NCBI RefSeq assembly: GCF_900143565.1
Contig: NZ_FREX01000001.1
Location: 945,068-1,009,067, forward strand
Reading direction: 5' to 3'
Length of the DNA: 64,000 bases
Origin: Pseudovibrio sp. Alg231-02
Lineage (GTDB): Bacteria; Pseudomonadota; Alphaproteobacteria; Rhizobiales; Stappiaceae
Below, one piece after another: positions 35,129 through 43,975 of this stretch. The position numbers and the translations under genes are program-made. How positions within the stretch are numbered: position 1 is the stretch's first letter; each line of letters starts with the position of its first letter. Under the pieces are notes generated by a model. That model had not been told where the DNA came from. It was given only the letters and a program-made list of their open reading frames with translations, and made no database searches.

Positions 35129-35902
35129 TTACTGCTCAGGTGCTTCCAGTCCTTCCGGGAGTACCTGTCCTCCATCAACGACAATCTGCTGTCCGGTGAT
35201 GTAGCCAGCCTCCTCGCTGGCGAGGAAGAGCACAGCACTTGCCACGTCTTGTGGCGCACCCAATCGGCCAAGTGGAATAGTCTGCCCCATCTTCTTCAGA
35301 TACTCATCACCGAGGTCATCCAGCGCTTCTGTCCTGATATTGCCGGGCAGAACCGAGTTCACTGTGATCTTGTGCGAGGCCAACTCCAAGGCGGCTGTTC
35401 GCATGAAGCCCAGTTGCCCCGCTTTGGAGGCTGCATAATGAGACCAGCCAGCATCCCCTGTAATTGGGCCCGTTATTGACGAGATAAGGATAATCCGCCC
35501 GTGCCCTGCTTGTTTCATATGCGGGAGGGCTGCCTTTACGCAGTAGAAGGAGGAGCGCAAGTTTGTCTCAAGCACATGATCCCACTGCTCGGGCTCCATC
35601 TCCTTAATCGTCTGCTTGGGGAAGATGCCTGCGTTGGCGCATATAATATCCAGCCCGTTTTCTTCTGCGGTCTCATCGACCATGGCCTTTACCGCTTGCC
35701 ACTGGGTGACATCACATTGAAGGAATTGCCCTGCTCCGCCAGCCAGTGCGATTTCCTCCACAGCATTAGCGCCAGCTTCTTCTCCGCGCGCTGCAATGGT
35801 GACAAAGGCTCCGGCGCGAGCAAAAGCCAGCGAGATGCCCAAGCCGATCCCCTGGGAACCACCCGTCACAATGACAGATTTACCTTTAAGCGACGCCAGC
35901 AT
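35129..35902 (-). CDS. SDR family oxidoreductase, FabG-like
   Basis: 257 residues. Cofactor motif TGGSQGIGLGI, ANAG, catalytic Ser in ILISSITG, and YAASK (Tyr-x3-Lys). C-terminal segment GYITGQQIVVDGGQVLPE is typical of classical tetrameric SDRs. The gene could encode a 3-oxoacyl reductase or a sugar/polyol dehydrogenase; the neighbours do not decide. It overlaps no other gene and ends 3 bases from the opposing dehydrogenase. Confidence 0.88.
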   Translation of the reverse strand: MLASLKGKSVIVTGGSQGIGLGISLAFARAGAFVTIAARGEEAGANAVEEIALAGGAGQFLQCDVTQWQAVKAMVDETAEENGLDIICANAGIFPKQTIKEMEPEQWDHVLETNLRSSFYCVKAALPHMKQAGHGRIILISSITGPITGDAGWSHYAASKAGQLGFMRTAALELASHKITVNSVLPGNIRTEALDDLGDEYLKKMGQTIPLGRLGAPQDVASAVLFLASEEAGYITGQQIVVDGGQVLPEGLEAPEQ

Positions 35903-35954
35903 GCTTGATCCCTCATCGTCTCATCATGTTGGTGTCCAGTATGTTGCTCAGAGG

Positions 35955-36722
35955 CTAAAACAAGTCTAACTGCCCGTTGTTTCTTGAAGAGCCACCTGCA
36001 ACCTTCTTTTGAGGTTTTGGCTTGGCAGGAGGTTTGACTGGCTCAGGAGGAACTGGAATGACCTCTCGTTCCCACAATGACGGGTCATCATTGGCAACGC
36101 TGTTCACCCGCGTTGAAACAGGCGTGGTGATTAACAGTCCCTCATCTGCAGGTTGTAAGAGCTTTATAGCGTCTCGAGCCATGATTGTGCCGTTGCTCAA
36201 CCAGTCGTCAAAATGCTCCGGCGCGATGATTGCGGGCATCCGGTGGTGAACCGGTTTCACTGTCATATTCGACTCGACGGTGATTACAGCAGCGGTATCA
36301 ATGTCTCCGCCATCAGGATGGGAATAAGTTTCCCACAGGCCAGCGAAGGCCAGAAGGCGTCCATCCGCTGGGGCAATCCAATAGGGCTGCTTTGCCGCAC
36401 CTTTGCGTTGCCACTCGTAAAAACCGTTTGCAGGTATCAAGCATCTACGGTGACGCACCGCTGCACGAAACGAGGGTTTCTCCTCCAAAGTTTCGGCTCT
36501 GGCATTGAGCAAAAGCGTGAAACTTGCTGGGTCTTTGACCCATGACGGGACCAGGCCCCATCGTGCTAACCCAAAGTGGCGCCCACCATTTTCGTGTTTT
36601 ACGAGTGCAATTGGCTGAGTCGGTGCTATGTTGTATCTCGGTGGAAAATTTGGCTGTTCGATATAATCAAACAACGCTTTGACTTCTTCCGGAGACGCTG
36701 ACAGGCTATATCTACCACACAT
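35955..36722 (-). CDS. SOS response-associated peptidase (SRAP/HMCES, YedK-like)
   Basis: 255 residues beginning MCGRYSLS; after Met removal Cys2 forms a thiazolidine with abasic sites in single-stranded DNA. Other family residues are seen in NARAETLEEKPSF (Asn, Arg, Glu), RRCLIPANGFYEW and HHRMPAII (active His). A proline/lysine-rich tail of about 30 residues follows. It shields abasic sites during replication. Divergent from the hypothetical gene at 36809. I saw no clear alphaproteobacterial LexA box in the 86-bp gap. Confidence 0.95.
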   Translation of the reverse strand: MCGRYSLSASPEEVKALFDYIEQPNFPPRYNIAPTQPIALVKHENGGRHFGLARWGLVPSWVKDPASFTLLLNARAETLEEKPSFRAAVRHRRCLIPANGFYEWQRKGAAKQPYWIAPADGRLLAFAGLWETYSHPDGGDIDTAAVITVESNMTVKPVHHRMPAIIAPEHFDDWLSNGTIMARDAIKLLQPADEGLLITTPVSTRVNSVANDDPSLWEREVIPVPPEPVKPPAKPKPQKKVAGGSSRNNGQLDLF

Positions 36723-36808
36723 GCAGATTACTCTGTTCGCATTTTAGTAAAATTGCAACCAATCGAGAGATAGGTTCCGCGCGACAGATAGGAAGCTGGG
36801 AGGCTGCA

Positions 36809-37318
36809 ATGGATATGTACTGCGATAAAATCGGCGTAGGAGAACTTTCTCCTGAGCTTTTGACGCATGCAAACATCAATCCATCCACGGGCCTTGCAAC
36901 TGACTATCTTAATCATTTCAATGAGGTTGTTATGCTTCTTGAAATGCTTCCTGATATTCCCGATTGCGCAGAAGATGTTCTGGCCTGGGAACCAGCTGAC
37001 TATATCACACATTTCAGTGCCTCTAAATTCTCAGCAAAAGAATTGGCGATCCGTGCATACGGAGCTGTTGATTTACCGCTGCGGAATGCTCTGGAGAAGT
37101 GTATTGGCGAAGTTGATCAGGAAGTTATCTCCTTACAAAAAATGCTAGGCTCCGCTGAAGTAACAGGTGAACTGCTGCAAATCGTTCAGGATAAAGCCGT
37201 TACCGTCATCAGGCCCCTGCTTTCGCAAGCCGGGTCAATCATCCATGGACATCTACCGGATGAGACAATCAGCACTGAGGAAAGCACGCAAGCGGACGTT
37301 GACGCCCTGTTCTCATGA
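36809..37318 (+). CDS. Conserved alphaproteobacterial hypothetical protein
   Basis: 169 residues, soluble, mostly helical. The block NPSTGLATDYLNHFNEVVML followed by LEMLPDIPDC looks highly conserved. The C-terminal nine residues ADVDALFS resemble the (S/T)QxDIDALL motif used for CheY or FliM-type contacts. I do not know its function. The gene overlaps the following NUDIX gene by 4 bases (ATGA), so the two are cotranscribed. Confidence 0.72.
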   Translation: MDMYCDKIGVGELSPELLTHANINPSTGLATDYLNHFNEVVMLLEMLPDIPDCAEDVLAWEPADYITHFSASKFSAKELAIRAYGAVDLPLRNALEKCIGEVDQEVISLQKMLGSAEVTGELLQIVQDKAVTVIRPLLSQAGSIIHGHLPDETISTEESTQADVDALFS

Positions 37319-37728
37319 GCAAAAAAATTATTCCGGAATACATTGAGGCAACCAGTGTTGCCTGTGTGCAGAACGAAAAAGTTCTGCTCGTAATACGAGC
37401 CCAGTCGCCCTCCAAAGGCCTTTGGAGTTTTCCTGGCGGTAAGGTTCTTCCCAGTGAAAACCTTAAGGATGCCGCACAAAGAGAGTTTAAAGAAGAAACA
37501 TCTTTGTGCGCCTCAGACCTGAAGGAATGGACGGTGTCCTACCCTTCTGCGGAAGACTGCAAGGAGCAATATCGCATCCATGTCTTTCGCTGTACGCAGG
37601 TCAAGGGTGAGGAAGAAGCACGCTCTGATGCTGCTGAACTGGGATGGTACACTTGGGAAGAGGCTATGAACCTGCCTCTCGCACCCGGCATGCAACAGCA
37701 CATTCTGAATCTTCTAAGATGTAGTTAG
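37315..37728 (+). CDS. NUDIX hydrolase
   Basis: 137 residues with the Nudix box G-x5-E-x7-REFKEE between residues 40 and 62 (GKVLPSE, REFKEETSL; Ser replaces the usual Gly). The box coordinates Mg2+ for cleavage of nucleoside diphosphate-X compounds. Start overlaps the end of the preceding gene (ATGA). In Hyphomicrobiales a similar NUDIX gene often precedes a TIGR02301 gene, as here. Substrate unknown. Confidence 0.9.
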   Translation: MSKKIIPEYIEATSVACVQNEKVLLVIRAQSPSKGLWSFPGGKVLPSENLKDAAQREFKEETSLCASDLKEWTVSYPSAEDCKEQYRIHVFRCTQVKGEEEARSDAAELGWYTWEEAMNLPLAPGMQQHILNLLRCS

Positions 37729-37784
37729 AGCAGAACCTGTGCATTTACATTGACGCCTCAAGCTCTGACTTCTTAATTTTTACA

Positions 37785-37828
37785 CGTGTTCTTATCCGAA
37801 AACCGGAACTACTTTTTTAGAATACGCA
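37785..37828. repeat. Hyphomicrobiales-type interspersed repeat, degenerate copy B
   Basis: Contains TTATCCGAAAACCGG and AGAATACGC; compare 10073-10119 and 43891-43931. A preceding GAGCAGAAC at about 37727 may be the remains of the left arm. It lies between the NUDIX and TIGR02301 genes. Confidence 0.6.
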
Positions 37829-37948
37829 CAAGCATCAGTCCTGCAGCCTGCTGTGCAACAAGGGAAAACCGGAAATCCCCAAGGTTCCATAGTGGACAGA
37901 GTGCCGGGAGACGGCCATCCTTACAGAATCTGAAGCAACCAGCATGCT

Positions 37949-38440
37949 GTGGGATGTAGCTTGACTGACATTGCAAGACTTAAAGCTTGGACACGTAACT
38001 TCGCGAAACCTGCCTGGCCGACAGGCCGGGGGATTTGCCTTGGTCTGATGCTTTTGAGTGTTGCGGCGGCCCCTGCTGCATTTGCTCAGAGTTCCCCGCA
38101 ATCTCCGGGTCAACCTGTACAGCCAGAGTTGAAAGAACCTCCCTACGAGCAACAGCTTATTCGCCTCTCAGAAATACTTGGTGCCCTCCATTATTTACGC
38201 CCGCTTTGCGGTCATGATGAAGCAGATGAATGGCGTCAGCGCATGTACTCCTTGCTGGGTGCAGAAGTGCAGAATGAGCTGAGACGCCGGCGTCTTGTTG
38301 AGCGGTTTAATCAGAGCTATCGGGGGTTCGCATCGGTCTATCAAACCTGCACTCCGGCGGCTATTGAAGCCTCCCGCAGATTCGCCGATGAAGGTGTAAT
38401 TATCACCCAAGAAGTAACGGGCAAGTACAGCCGCGATTGA
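37949..38440 (+). CDS. TIGR02301 family periplasmic protein
   Basis: 163 residues with a signal peptide (hydrophobic LGLMLLSVAAAPAAFA, cleavage near residue 46). The mature family block is PYEQQLIRLSEILGALHYLR, followed by LCGHDEADEWRQRM, RRRLVERFNQSYRGFA and TCTPAA. Two conserved Cys (LCG, TCT) probably form a disulfide. Known only as a conserved alphaproteobacterial family. Start GTG 37949 is uncertain; a TTG four codons later is possible. Confidence 0.85.
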   Translation: MGCSLTDIARLKAWTRNFAKPAWPTGRGICLGLMLLSVAAAPAAFAQSSPQSPGQPVQPELKEPPYEQQLIRLSEILGALHYLRPLCGHDEADEWRQRMYSLLGAEVQNELRRRRLVERFNQSYRGFASVYQTCTPAAIEASRRFADEGVIITQEVTGKYSRD

Positions 38441-38703
38441 TAGAAAAGCCGGTTGCAACCGTTTTCCACAGACAATTATTGCGTGTTTTTTGGATAACTC
38501 GGCTTCGCCACAAATATTAACCATAACTTACAGAAGCTCTGGACGAGTTTACCAAAACATCAGTGAGTCGGTTGTTCCTGCCGTTTTGCGTGTTAACTTC
38601 CGTTTAACAGATAAGGCATGCGACGCTTCATTTGTTTTCGTTTGCCCGTTACATGTAACGGCAAATAACAAGAAGCAGCACATAGAGGGACATGAGAGCC
38701 AGC

Positions 38704-38979
38704 ATGATCAAGGACGACGCTATCGCCGGCGAATTCACAGAAGAGATCGATGCATCTGATGCAGACATCCGCCGACTGGCTCTAAGCTTCATTCAGGAAG
38801 CTTGGGAGGATGGTCTTTCCCACGGCATCGACAGTACAGCTCTTGCGCATGCAGCGCTGTTCTCAGCAATGATGGATCTGGTTTCTCTTTATGGAGAAGA
38901 AGCTGTTTCCAAATTTGCGCAGGAATTGCCACAGCGCGTTGAGCGCGGTGACTACTCTTTGGAACGTCGTCTGCACTAA
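38704..38979 (+). CDS. Conserved hypothetical helical protein
   Basis: 91 residues, acidic, all-helical: EEIDASDADIRRLALSF, QEAWEDGLSHGIDSTALAHAALFSAMMDLVSLYGEEAV. No signal or membrane segment. The pattern resembles small alphaproteobacterial proteins of unknown role. The frame starts at 38692 as well; AGAGGGA lies 1 base before that ATG but 13 before 38704, so the start is ambiguous. A clean terminator follows. Confidence 0.65.
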   Translation: MIKDDAIAGEFTEEIDASDADIRRLALSFIQEAWEDGLSHGIDSTALAHAALFSAMMDLVSLYGEEAVSKFAQELPQRVERGDYSLERRLH

Positions 38980-39003
38980 TTTCAGCACTGCTGTTTTTCA
39001 AAG

Positions 39004-39028
39004 AGCCCCGATTGATCGGGGCTTTTTT
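39004..39028 (+). terminator. Terminator of the 91-residue hypothetical gene
   Basis: Perfect 8-bp stem AGCCCCGA/TCGGGGCT, TTGA loop, six T. Confidence 0.92.
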
Positions 39029-39072
39029 GATTCCGGCCCGGTGTTTTGGAGCGACTTCTTGTCGTTTGCTTG

Positions 39073-39100
39073 CATCCAACCAAACGGAACACGCTCTAGA
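39073..39100. repeat. Interspersed repeat half-element supplying the LysE stop codon
   Basis: CCAAACGGAACACGCTCTAGA, nearly the same as 29931-29951. The CTCTAGA end overlaps the minus-strand LysE gene and provides its TAG stop (39096-39098). Confidence 0.55.
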
Positions 39101-39728
39101 AAATCAAATCACTTGCAACCTTGGCAAGGATGAGCGCTGCAAAGAGCAGCAGGATAATGCCTGCCCCATGGTTGATGGTGGAAAGCCAGTTGTCATTCAT
39201 GCGATTTCGCAGCTTGGACACAAGCGCAGACAGGCAAGCCCACCATAGAAGAGCACCACTCAACACGCCCAGCACGAGTGCCAGAGCGCCGACATAGTCC
39301 CCCTTCTCGGGCGCATGCTCTCCCAGTGAACCGAAAATAGCGATAAAGCCAAGAATTGCTCCTGGGTTGGTCACAGTCATGGCGAAAGAGACAATCATCC
39401 CACGCCAAATCGTTGGACCACCATCGCTGCCACCTTTTAAATGTGGGTGAGACCGGAACACGACGATGCCGAAGATGATCAGAAGAAACCCGCCTATCGT
39501 CTGGATATAGAACTCATGGCGTTCAACGAACTCCGATATTGCCGTCACACCAAAGGCAGCAGCGGTTGCAAATACACCATCGGCCAGAACTGCCCCGAAG
39601 CCTGCGATGAGGCCCGGAAGGAAGCCGTAATGCACTGCCCTCCTAATCGCCAACACGTTTACAGGGCCAATCGGAGCAGACGTGACGAGCCCGATAATCA
39701 TGCCTGTAATGAAGAGTTCAATATTCAA
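39096..39728 (-). CDS. LysE family translocator
   Basis: 210 residues with six membrane helices. The N-terminal family motif is TSAPIGPVNVLAIRRAVHYG, and helix 4 contains TVTNPGAILGFIAIFG. LysE/RhtB exporters remove amino acids or related metabolites; the substrate is not evident. It is a single gene on the minus strand, convergent with the 91-residue hypothetical; an interspersed repeat supplies its stop. Confidence 0.88.
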   Translation of the reverse strand: MNIELFITGMIIGLVTSAPIGPVNVLAIRRAVHYGFLPGLIAGFGAVLADGVFATAAAFGVTAISEFVERHEFYIQTIGGFLLIIFGIVVFRSHPHLKGGSDGGPTIWRGMIVSFAMTVTNPGAILGFIAIFGSLGEHAPEKGDYVGALALVLGVLSGALLWWACLSALVSKLRNRMNDNWLSTINHGAGIILLLFAALILAKVASDLIF

Positions 39729-39898
39729 CGCTTTAATCCATACTTCCCAACTGCGCAGAAGACCTGTCAGATCTTCCTATAAATTTTCTAAAGGCTCTCT
39801 AGCTTGTGCATAGGTTAGGGTCCGTTTCTTCCTTGATTCCCAACAAGCCCTTAAACTAAGTGCAAAGCACGCGCCTCATATCCGTTTCGGAGCACTTC

Positions 39899-40564
39899 AT
39901 GTATTTTCGCCTACTCATCATAGGGTTACTTTGCACTACAGCTCCGGCTATGGCTGCAACACAGGCAATCAAGACCGAAACGATTCGCATCCAACGCCCC
40001 AAGGCTGAACAATTTCCTCTGCTTGATGAAGGTTTCAACAGAGATACCAGCAGTGAAGATGCGCTGGACAGTGAGTTTGCAGAGGAACCTCCGCTGCCAA
40101 AGCTGGACGTCTTTTATGACGATACAGAATTGCCGGAGGCTGTCAGAGCAACCCGTGCGACGCTGATCAAGATTGCTCGCAGCGGCAATGTTGCTGCGTT
40201 GGCGCCTTTGTTTGCCAAGCAAGAGCAACCACCGGAACTCTCGTTCACACCTGTGCGCGATCCGGTCAGCTTTTTGAAAGACAGCTCTGGTGATGGTGAA
40301 GGGCACGAGATCCTTGCGATCCTACTGGATATTGTGACAGCCGGATATTTGCGGCTCAATGAGGGAACGGAAGAAGAGACTTACATCTGGCCTTATTTTG
40401 CCCGCTACCCTTTGCATGACCTGACGCCTTCGCAGAAGGTTGAGATGTACCAGATCGTCACTGCAGCCGATTACTTTGAGATGCTGGATTATGGCGCATG
40501 GACCTTCTATCGCCTTGGCATTTCCAAGGATGGGGATGTGCGGAGCTTTATTGCCGGAGACTAA
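39899..40564 (+). CDS. Exported hypothetical protein
   Basis: 221 residues with a Sec signal peptide (MYFRLLIIGLLCTTAPAMAA, cleavage about residue 20). The mature protein is acidic with a disordered start and a folded part containing LPEAVRATRATLIKIARSG, FLKDSSGDGEGHEILAILLD and YLRLNEGTEEETYIWPYFA. It looks like a conserved alphaproteobacterial periplasmic family without a known role. CGGAG lies 8 bases before ATG 39899, which decides this start over GTG 39860. Confidence 0.75.
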   Translation: MYFRLLIIGLLCTTAPAMAATQAIKTETIRIQRPKAEQFPLLDEGFNRDTSSEDALDSEFAEEPPLPKLDVFYDDTELPEAVRATRATLIKIARSGNVAALAPLFAKQEQPPELSFTPVRDPVSFLKDSSGDGEGHEILAILLDIVTAGYLRLNEGTEEETYIWPYFARYPLHDLTPSQKVEMYQIVTAADYFEMLDYGAWTFYRLGISKDGDVRSFIAGD

Positions 40565-40588
40565 GTTGTCTTCAGTGACCGATTGATG

Positions 40589-40622
40589 AAAGCCCATCAG
40601 ATGCTCTGGTGGGCTTTTCTTT
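40589..40622 (+). terminator. Terminator between the exported protein gene and btaB
   Basis: 12-bp stem (40589-40600 with 40606-40617, one G-U pair) and TTTTCTTTG. It lies between convergent genes and may act on both strands. Confidence 0.85.
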
Positions 40623-40628
40623 GCTCAG

Positions 40629-41369
40629 TTACCCCGCCTTGCGGATTTCACGGTGGCTTTCGTTTTCCGCTTTCAGCAGGTCCATCTGCTCAGGCTTTTC
40701 CATGAAGCGGGTGTAAAAGCTGCTGTCGAGTTCCGCGTAATAGGCATAACCGCGGTACAGAGGCAAGAACCGCAGTTTGGCTCTGTTGTCGTCGGCCAGC
40801 CCTTTCATGACGTCATGAAAGTTCTCACGCGGTAAAACATGGAACCTGCCGAGCCACTTTTTGAGCATCAGCTTGAACAGGCCGGGCAGTTTTTCCTGCT
40901 GACCAAAATCAACAACAGACAACTGACCGCCTTTTGCCAGAAGCTTTGTCCCGTTGCGCAGAGCGTCTTCCCATGGCGGGATCATTGAAACGCAGTAGGA
41001 CAGGAAGACACGGTCGAAGGTGTCGATGCCGAACTTCTCAAACGGATCAAAGCTCGTTGCATCGCCCTGAGCCAGATGAATCCGGTGAGACAGGTCCGCT
41101 TTGTGAATGTTGGCCTCTGCGGTCTTCAGCATTTCTGCCGAGATATCGACGCCAAAGAACTGGCAAGTTGGGTAAGCCCTTGCTGCCTCAATCAGATTGC
41201 GACCAGTGCCGCAGCCGAGCTCCAGCACTGTGCTGCCACGCGGTGCTGCCAAATGTTTGATCAAATGATCCCGGCCAAGAAGGTAATGCTTTCTGGTCAG
41301 ATCATAAAAATGCCGTTGGTTCTTATAGAGTTTATCCATCAGTGAGGCTGAGGACTTTACATTCGCCAT
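40629..41369 (-). CDS. btaB: BtaB-like SAM-dependent N-methyltransferase of betaine lipid synthesis
   Basis: 246 residues. SAM-binding VLELGCGTGRNLIEAARAYP, FGVDISAEML, QGDATSFDPFEKFG and LSYCVSMIPPWEDALRN. In the DGTS pathway BtaB adds three methyl groups to diacylglyceryl-homoserine. The identification rests mainly on position: it is directly downstream (28 bp) of a clear btaA on the same strand. GTGAGGGAAG precedes the ATG. Alone, the sequence would be called a PmtA-like methyltransferase. Confidence 0.88.
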   Translation of the reverse strand: MANVKSSASLMDKLYKNQRHFYDLTRKHYLLGRDHLIKHLAAPRGSTVLELGCGTGRNLIEAARAYPTCQFFGVDISAEMLKTAEANIHKADLSHRIHLAQGDATSFDPFEKFGIDTFDRVFLSYCVSMIPPWEDALRNGTKLLAKGGQLSVVDFGQQEKLPGLFKLMLKKWLGRFHVLPRENFHDVMKGLADDNRAKLRFLPLYRGYAYYAELDSSFYTRFMEKPEQMDLLKAENESHREIRKAG

Positions 41370-41397
41370 TTCACTTCCCTCACATACTTATTCTTGT

Positions 41398-42660
41398 TCA
41401 GTTATAGATGTAGAGGTGGAAACCACCGTAGATAGAGGAGCGGTCCAGCTTGTTGAGGCGTGCACTTTCAGCCGCCTCATAGGTCCACTGCCCCAGTATT
41501 TCGTTATTGACCCGCCCCGGCAGAATGCTTGGCTCGCCAGCCGTTCTGAAGATGACGCGCGCTCCTTGCCGTGCCGTTCGGGATATTCCTGCCCATAGAT
41601 CGTTCAGCTGCCTGTCTGTCATCCAGTCCTGCGCATCCAGCAGGACGTAGGCATCAAGGCTGTTTGCATCCTGATTATCCAGATGCTCTGTGAAAGACCG
41701 ATTAACAACGCGCACATAAGAGGCTCTTTTCCGAATTTCCGGGAAGTGTTGCGGCTTCAGATAGGGCGGCAAAGGGCCGGAAAGACCGGTTCCGCTGTGT
41801 GTATGAGAGGGCGCGTATCCGCGAGTGAAAGCTTGCCAGGCGAAGTAGTTGTCTTCCATTGGAAAGTCGCAGGCCAGCTTTTCCAGGCGTTGTTTGAGAA
41901 CGCCTGCCATGTTGCCACCGCCTTCTGCGGCGAGGCTCTCATATTGCGTTGGGGGGATGCCGAGGCCGTAGAGCGACATCTTTTTAGAGGTCGCCCAGCG
42001 GATCAGGCGTTTATCAAAGAGCGGCGCCAGAACCTTGTCGAAATATGATCGCTGTTCGTTCAGGTCACGTGCGTCTGCCATTTTGCTCAGGTCAACGCCG
42101 TAGATTTTTGCAAGGAAGTGACCAAGACCGATAAAGTAGCCGAGCATTCCGTGGTGGTAGAGGTCTCGTGAGAACAGGGTGATGCGCTTGCGGCCCCACG
42201 CCGTCATGTCCCGCCCTTCCCAGTAGGCCATGGTTTCCGGATCGATGGCGGGCTTCAGATACTTCTCATAGGCGGCAATATTGGCTTTTTCATCAGCCTC
42301 ACCAAAGAACCGATAGAACGTCTCGTAATCGGGGAACTCTTCCAGCGCGGTCAATTTCAGGCGGTTCAAAGCCACGTGCGCGCGGTTGAGGTCGACTGCC
42401 GTAATCTCCTGCGGGTCTGCTGTGAGGTAGGACATGACATTGCAGCCACCAGAAGCGATTGTCACCATTTTCGAATGGGGTTTGAGTTGCAGTGCCTGCA
42501 TATCCACCTCCGGATCCTCCCAGATCTGCGGATAAACCAGCCCCTTAAATGCGAAGGTGAACAGACGCTCCAGCACGCCTTCCATGGAGATCAGTTTTGA
42601 ACGATGTACTGCACGATCCAAACGTTTCTTTGACTGCCTGATAGTTGATGTCACGTGCAT
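41398..42660 (-). CDS. btaA: BtaA, SAM:diacylglycerol 3-amino-3-carboxypropyltransferase
   Basis: 420 residues of the DUF3419/BtaA family, which transfers the aminocarboxypropyl group of SAM to diacylglycerol to start betaine lipid (DGTS) synthesis. Recognisable blocks are GLVYPQIWEDPEVDM, IASGGCNVMSYLTADP (SAM), VDLNRAHVALNRLKL and LLDAQDWMTD. DGTS replaces phospholipids when phosphate is scarce. The start is unclear: TGGAG is 0 bases before ATG 42660 but 6 before GTG 42654, so GTG may be the true start. A CTGTCGT half-site resembling a PhoB box lies at 42712-42718. Confidence 0.93.
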   Translation of the reverse strand: MHVTSTIRQSKKRLDRAVHRSKLISMEGVLERLFTFAFKGLVYPQIWEDPEVDMQALQLKPHSKMVTIASGGCNVMSYLTADPQEITAVDLNRAHVALNRLKLTALEEFPDYETFYRFFGEADEKANIAAYEKYLKPAIDPETMAYWEGRDMTAWGRKRITLFSRDLYHHGMLGYFIGLGHFLAKIYGVDLSKMADARDLNEQRSYFDKVLAPLFDKRLIRWATSKKMSLYGLGIPPTQYESLAAEGGGNMAGVLKQRLEKLACDFPMEDNYFAWQAFTRGYAPSHTHSGTGLSGPLPPYLKPQHFPEIRKRASYVRVVNRSFTEHLDNQDANSLDAYVLLDAQDWMTDRQLNDLWAGISRTARQGARVIFRTAGEPSILPGRVNNEILGQWTYEAAESARLNKLDRSSIYGGFHLYIYN

Positions 42661-42982
42661 CTCCAGAATCAAGAACTGAAATCAATCGAGAGAAAGAGTT
42701 AGTTCACGCACACGACAGTTTTGCGACGTCGAAACATTGATTGTAATTGCAGAAAGATCTTGAAAACGCGGCAATACTGGAATGTTCTGGTAAACAACTC
42801 AGTGCACTTACATTTCTATTTACCTGCCTCATATTTTGCGATTTTCCTCCCACATACAGGTGTCAGGGCGCAGGCGAGGAGTTGCCTCGTCACCCACAGA
42901 AACTATTCTTTTTCCGTGGTGTGCGCATAGCTGATGGGTTATGAAACACTCTTGTTGTTTTATTCATTGGAAGGACGGACCC

Positions 42983-43825
42983 ATGGCATCACAACGTACC
43001 ATTCTCACTTCGCGTCGGCTCGTGAAGGTTTTTGGCGAAGATGCCAAGGAGTTTCTGCAAAATCTCGTGAGCTGTGACATCAGCGAGATTAGTGCGACCT
43101 CCAGCGCATTTGGTGCTCTTCTTACGCCTCAGGGGAAGATCCTCTGGGACTTCATTGTTTTTGCAGATGAGAACACGGGTGGCTTCCTGATTGATGTGAG
43201 CGCCGATGAACTTGATGCGTTTGCCAAGCGTCTTGGTTTTTACAAGCTTCGCGCCAAGGTGACTGTGGAACCTGCTGATGAGACCATGCATGTGATCGCA
43301 GAATGGGGAGATGATTTGCCAGCGGATAAACCGCGCGATCCTCGCCATGCTGACATGGGTGTTCGTTATGTTTCCTCCGGCGAAGTTGCAGAGACTGCCT
43401 CAGAAGCTGACTATCATGCGCATCGCATCAAACTTGGCATTCCGCAGAGTGGGCTGGACTTTCAGCTGGCAGACGTCTTTCCGCATGATACAGACATGGA
43501 CAGTCTCAATGGAGTGGCTTTCTCCAAAGGCTGTTTTATCGGGCAAGAGGTTGTTTCCCGCATGAAGCACCGCGGAACGGCCCGCAAGCGCATCATCAAA
43601 GTTTCCGCTGAAAGCGCGCTGCCCGCCGCTGGTAGCGATGTTTTGGCTGGAGAGAAGAGCGTTGGAACATTGGGCTCTTCGCAGGATACCGATGGGCTCG
43701 CCCTGCTGAGACTGGACCGTGTGAAAACTGCGATGGATGCAGGTGTATCGCTGACATGTGATGGTGTTGCCCTCACCCCTTCCATTCAAGAATGGGCAAG
43801 TTTCAACTGGCCTTCATCTGATTAA
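42983..43825 (+). CDS. ygfZ: YgfZ/GcvT-like folate-binding Fe-S cluster assembly protein
   Basis: 280 residues in the folate-binding GcvT fold. The signature KGCFIGQEVVSRMKHRG (K-G-C-x-x-G-Q-E) with its essential Cys is present near residue 190. Early motif LVSCDISEIS with FGALLTPQGKILWDF is typical. YgfZ/IBA57 proteins help repair or assemble [4Fe-4S] enzymes with tetrahydrofolate. Start ATG 42983 has AAGGACGG upstream; the frame is open 14 codons further. In this window it could serve NadA, ETF-QO and the RNA methyltransferase. An interspersed repeat follows. Confidence 0.92.
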   Translation: MASQRTILTSRRLVKVFGEDAKEFLQNLVSCDISEISATSSAFGALLTPQGKILWDFIVFADENTGGFLIDVSADELDAFAKRLGFYKLRAKVTVEPADETMHVIAEWGDDLPADKPRDPRHADMGVRYVSSGEVAETASEADYHAHRIKLGIPQSGLDFQLADVFPHDTDMDSLNGVAFSKGCFIGQEVVSRMKHRGTARKRIIKVSAESALPAAGSDVLAGEKSVGTLGSSQDTDGLALLRLDRVKTAMDAGVSLTCDGVALTPSIQEWASFNWPSSD

Positions 43826-43834
43826 GAGATACAG

Positions 43835-43931
43835 CTAAAGCAGTTCGCATTTAAGCTGGAACACATGAACTGCTTTAGTCTTTGTTTTGCGTATCTTTAT
43901 CCGAAAACCAGTTTCCACTTTTCGGAGATAC
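43835..43931. repeat. Hyphomicrobiales-type interspersed repeat, intact copy C
   Basis: Two adjacent hairpins: a perfect 12-bp stem CTAAAGCAGTTC/GAACTGCTTTAG (43835-43846 with 43867-43878), then a second with arms TCCGAAAA/TTTTCGGA plus GTATC/GATAC (43891-43931). The best preserved copy in the window. It may double as the ygfZ transcript end. Confidence 0.75.
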
Positions 43932-43975
43932 ACTGTAGACATCACCTTAACCTTGACGACTGGCTTGATTGACTA

